Shown piece after piece: positions 5,185 to 5,879 of a stretch of 5,879 bases of DNA. Both the position numbers and the translations under genes were made by a program. The DNA comes from Cytophagales bacterium (GTDB lineage Bacteria > Bacteroidota > Bacteroidia > Cytophagales > JAAEPT01). The stretch is from the NCBI GenBank assembly GCA_011524675.1, contig WTJX01000134.1, positions 1 through 5,879 on the forward strand. Direction: 5' to 3'. How positions within the stretch are numbered: position 1 is the first letter of the stretch; each line of letters begins with the position of its first letter. The notes under the pieces are model-generated. The model ran no database searches, was not told the DNA's origin, and was given only the letters and a program-made list of their open reading frames with translations.

Positions 5185-5879
5185 TTATAAAGGGTTTACT
5201 ATTTTTTGTGTAACTATTTCAGGTAAGAGTTTTTTGACCGTTGTTTGTATGATATTTTGTAGTTTGTCTAATAAAACTTTCTTCACAAAGAAATCATGGG
5301 TAACAATGCCTATATCACGTACAGGTACAGGTTCAGTAAACCATAAGAGCTTGTCGCTTTCTTTTTCATCCAAATCTAAAGAAGCAAGGTAAGGTAATAT
5401 GGTGATCCCTTTACTTTTTTGAGTAATGCGTACTAAGCTTTCCATAGAACCAGATTCAAATTCAAAATTGATGTTATTAGAAAGTTGATCAGAAAGCTCA
5501 CATATACGCATTGCCTGTGTACGAAGACAATGCCCTTCTTGGAGTAATAAAAGCTTGGAATAGTCTAGTTCTTTAACCCCTATTTTTGAGGCTGTTTGCT
5601 CACCCGTACAGTCATAAACCAAAAAAGGTTCTGAATAAAGACTTATTTCTACTATTTCATTGTCTAGAAGAGGTAACGCCAAGATACCAATGTCTATGGT
5701 TCTTGTTTTTAAGGCTTTTTGTATTTCTGCTGTGGTCATTTCTTTGATAATGACTTTTATTTTTGGAAACAAGGCTACAAACTCAGCTAAAAATAACGGG
5801 AGTAAATAAGGTGTTATCGTAGGAATGATACCTATTTTTAACTCTCCTTCCATTTCACCTTTCAATTCTTGTATTACAT
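5185..5879 (-). CDS. oxyR: OxyR-type LysR-family peroxide regulator, C-terminal sensor part (runs off right edge)
   Basis: The frame is open to the window edge, giving 230 residues; the N-terminal helix-turn-helix (roughly 80 residues, by comparison with E. coli OxyR) lies outside. The visible part is the LysR substrate/sensor domain: GELKIGIIPTITPYLLP near the start, then ILALPLLDNE, then EGHCLRTQAMRIC, then GITILPYLAS. The two cysteines nine residues apart (codons 5527-5529 and 5500-5502) correspond to the C199/C208 pair that forms the peroxide-sensing disulfide in E. coli OxyR, and the His before the first is kept. This supports OxyR over other LysR proteins. The Asp after the motif's LR in E. 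coli is Thr here. TTG at 5865 is not a real start, because in-frame codons continue upstream to the edge. The usual targets (catalase, ahpC, dps) are not in the window. The family assignment is firm, and peroxide sensing is inferred from the cysteines. Confidence 0.9.
   Translation of the reverse strand, partial: VIQELKGEMEGELKIGIIPTITPYLLPLFLAEFVALFPKIKVIIKEMTTAEIQKALKTRTIDIGILALPLLDNEIVEISLYSEPFLVYDCTGEQTASKIGVKELDYSKLLLLQEGHCLRTQAMRICELSDQLSNNINFEFESGSMESLVRITQKSKGITILPYLASLDLDEKESDKLLWFTEPVPVRDIGIVTHDFFVKKVLLDKLQNIIQTTVKKLLPEIVTQKIVNPL

Noticed and set aside
5863..5865. TTG as start of the OxyR gene
   Set aside because: The frame continues upstream without a stop to the window edge, and the DNA-binding domain expected in this family would be missing. 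The gene is cut by the window, not short.

Overview
The window looks like a piece of an AT-rich Bacteroidota chromosome (Flavobacteriia/Cytophagia-like). This rests on protein style: a secreted protein with GIGTT...LHV motifs, a long Lgt, and a secreted cyclophilin carrying the extra loop seen in this phylum. Shine-Dalgarno sequences are absent before the visible starts and leaders are A/T-rich, which also fits. No exact genus can be named from the sequence alone.

Layout from left to right: (1) 1-668, minus strand, is the N-terminal 222 codons of a secreted surface or fibre-like protein that runs off the left edge. (2) 669-1261 has no convincing gene and holds an imperfect palindrome and a 7-bp-period word array. 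(3) 1262-2374, plus strand, is lgt, prolipoprotein diacylglyceryl transferase. (4) 2364-3080, minus strand, is a secreted cyclophilin-type peptidyl-prolyl isomerase; its 3' end overlaps that of lgt by 11 bp. (5) 3081-3318 is a short spacer packed with four 7- or 8-bp word arrays and an inverted repeat. (6) 3319-4659, minus strand, is a 446-residue polytopic membrane protein, probably GT-C-like but unassigned. (7) 4660-5184 is a gene-free stretch with two large imperfect palindromes and another 7-bp word array. (8) 5185-5879, minus strand, is the sensor domain of an OxyR-type LysR regulator that runs off the right edge, with both redox cysteines present.

The genes do not form an obvious pathway. 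Lgt (inner-membrane lipoprotein lipidation) and the exported cyclophilin (envelope protein folding) both serve the cell envelope but are convergent, so not one operon. The membrane protein and the regulator each stand alone, separated by hundreds of bases.

The most unusual content is between the genes. Every long spacer carries degenerate tandem arrays of short words, about four units each, with strict 7- or 8-bp phase. The words differ (AAAAGCT, TATGCGG, TATGGNC, GTGTTCAA), but two of them recur in a second place as diverged copies. With the palindromes, this looks like a repeat system scattered between genes. I do not recognise it as a named element. No tRNA, rRNA, CRISPR array, transposase or integrase was seen.
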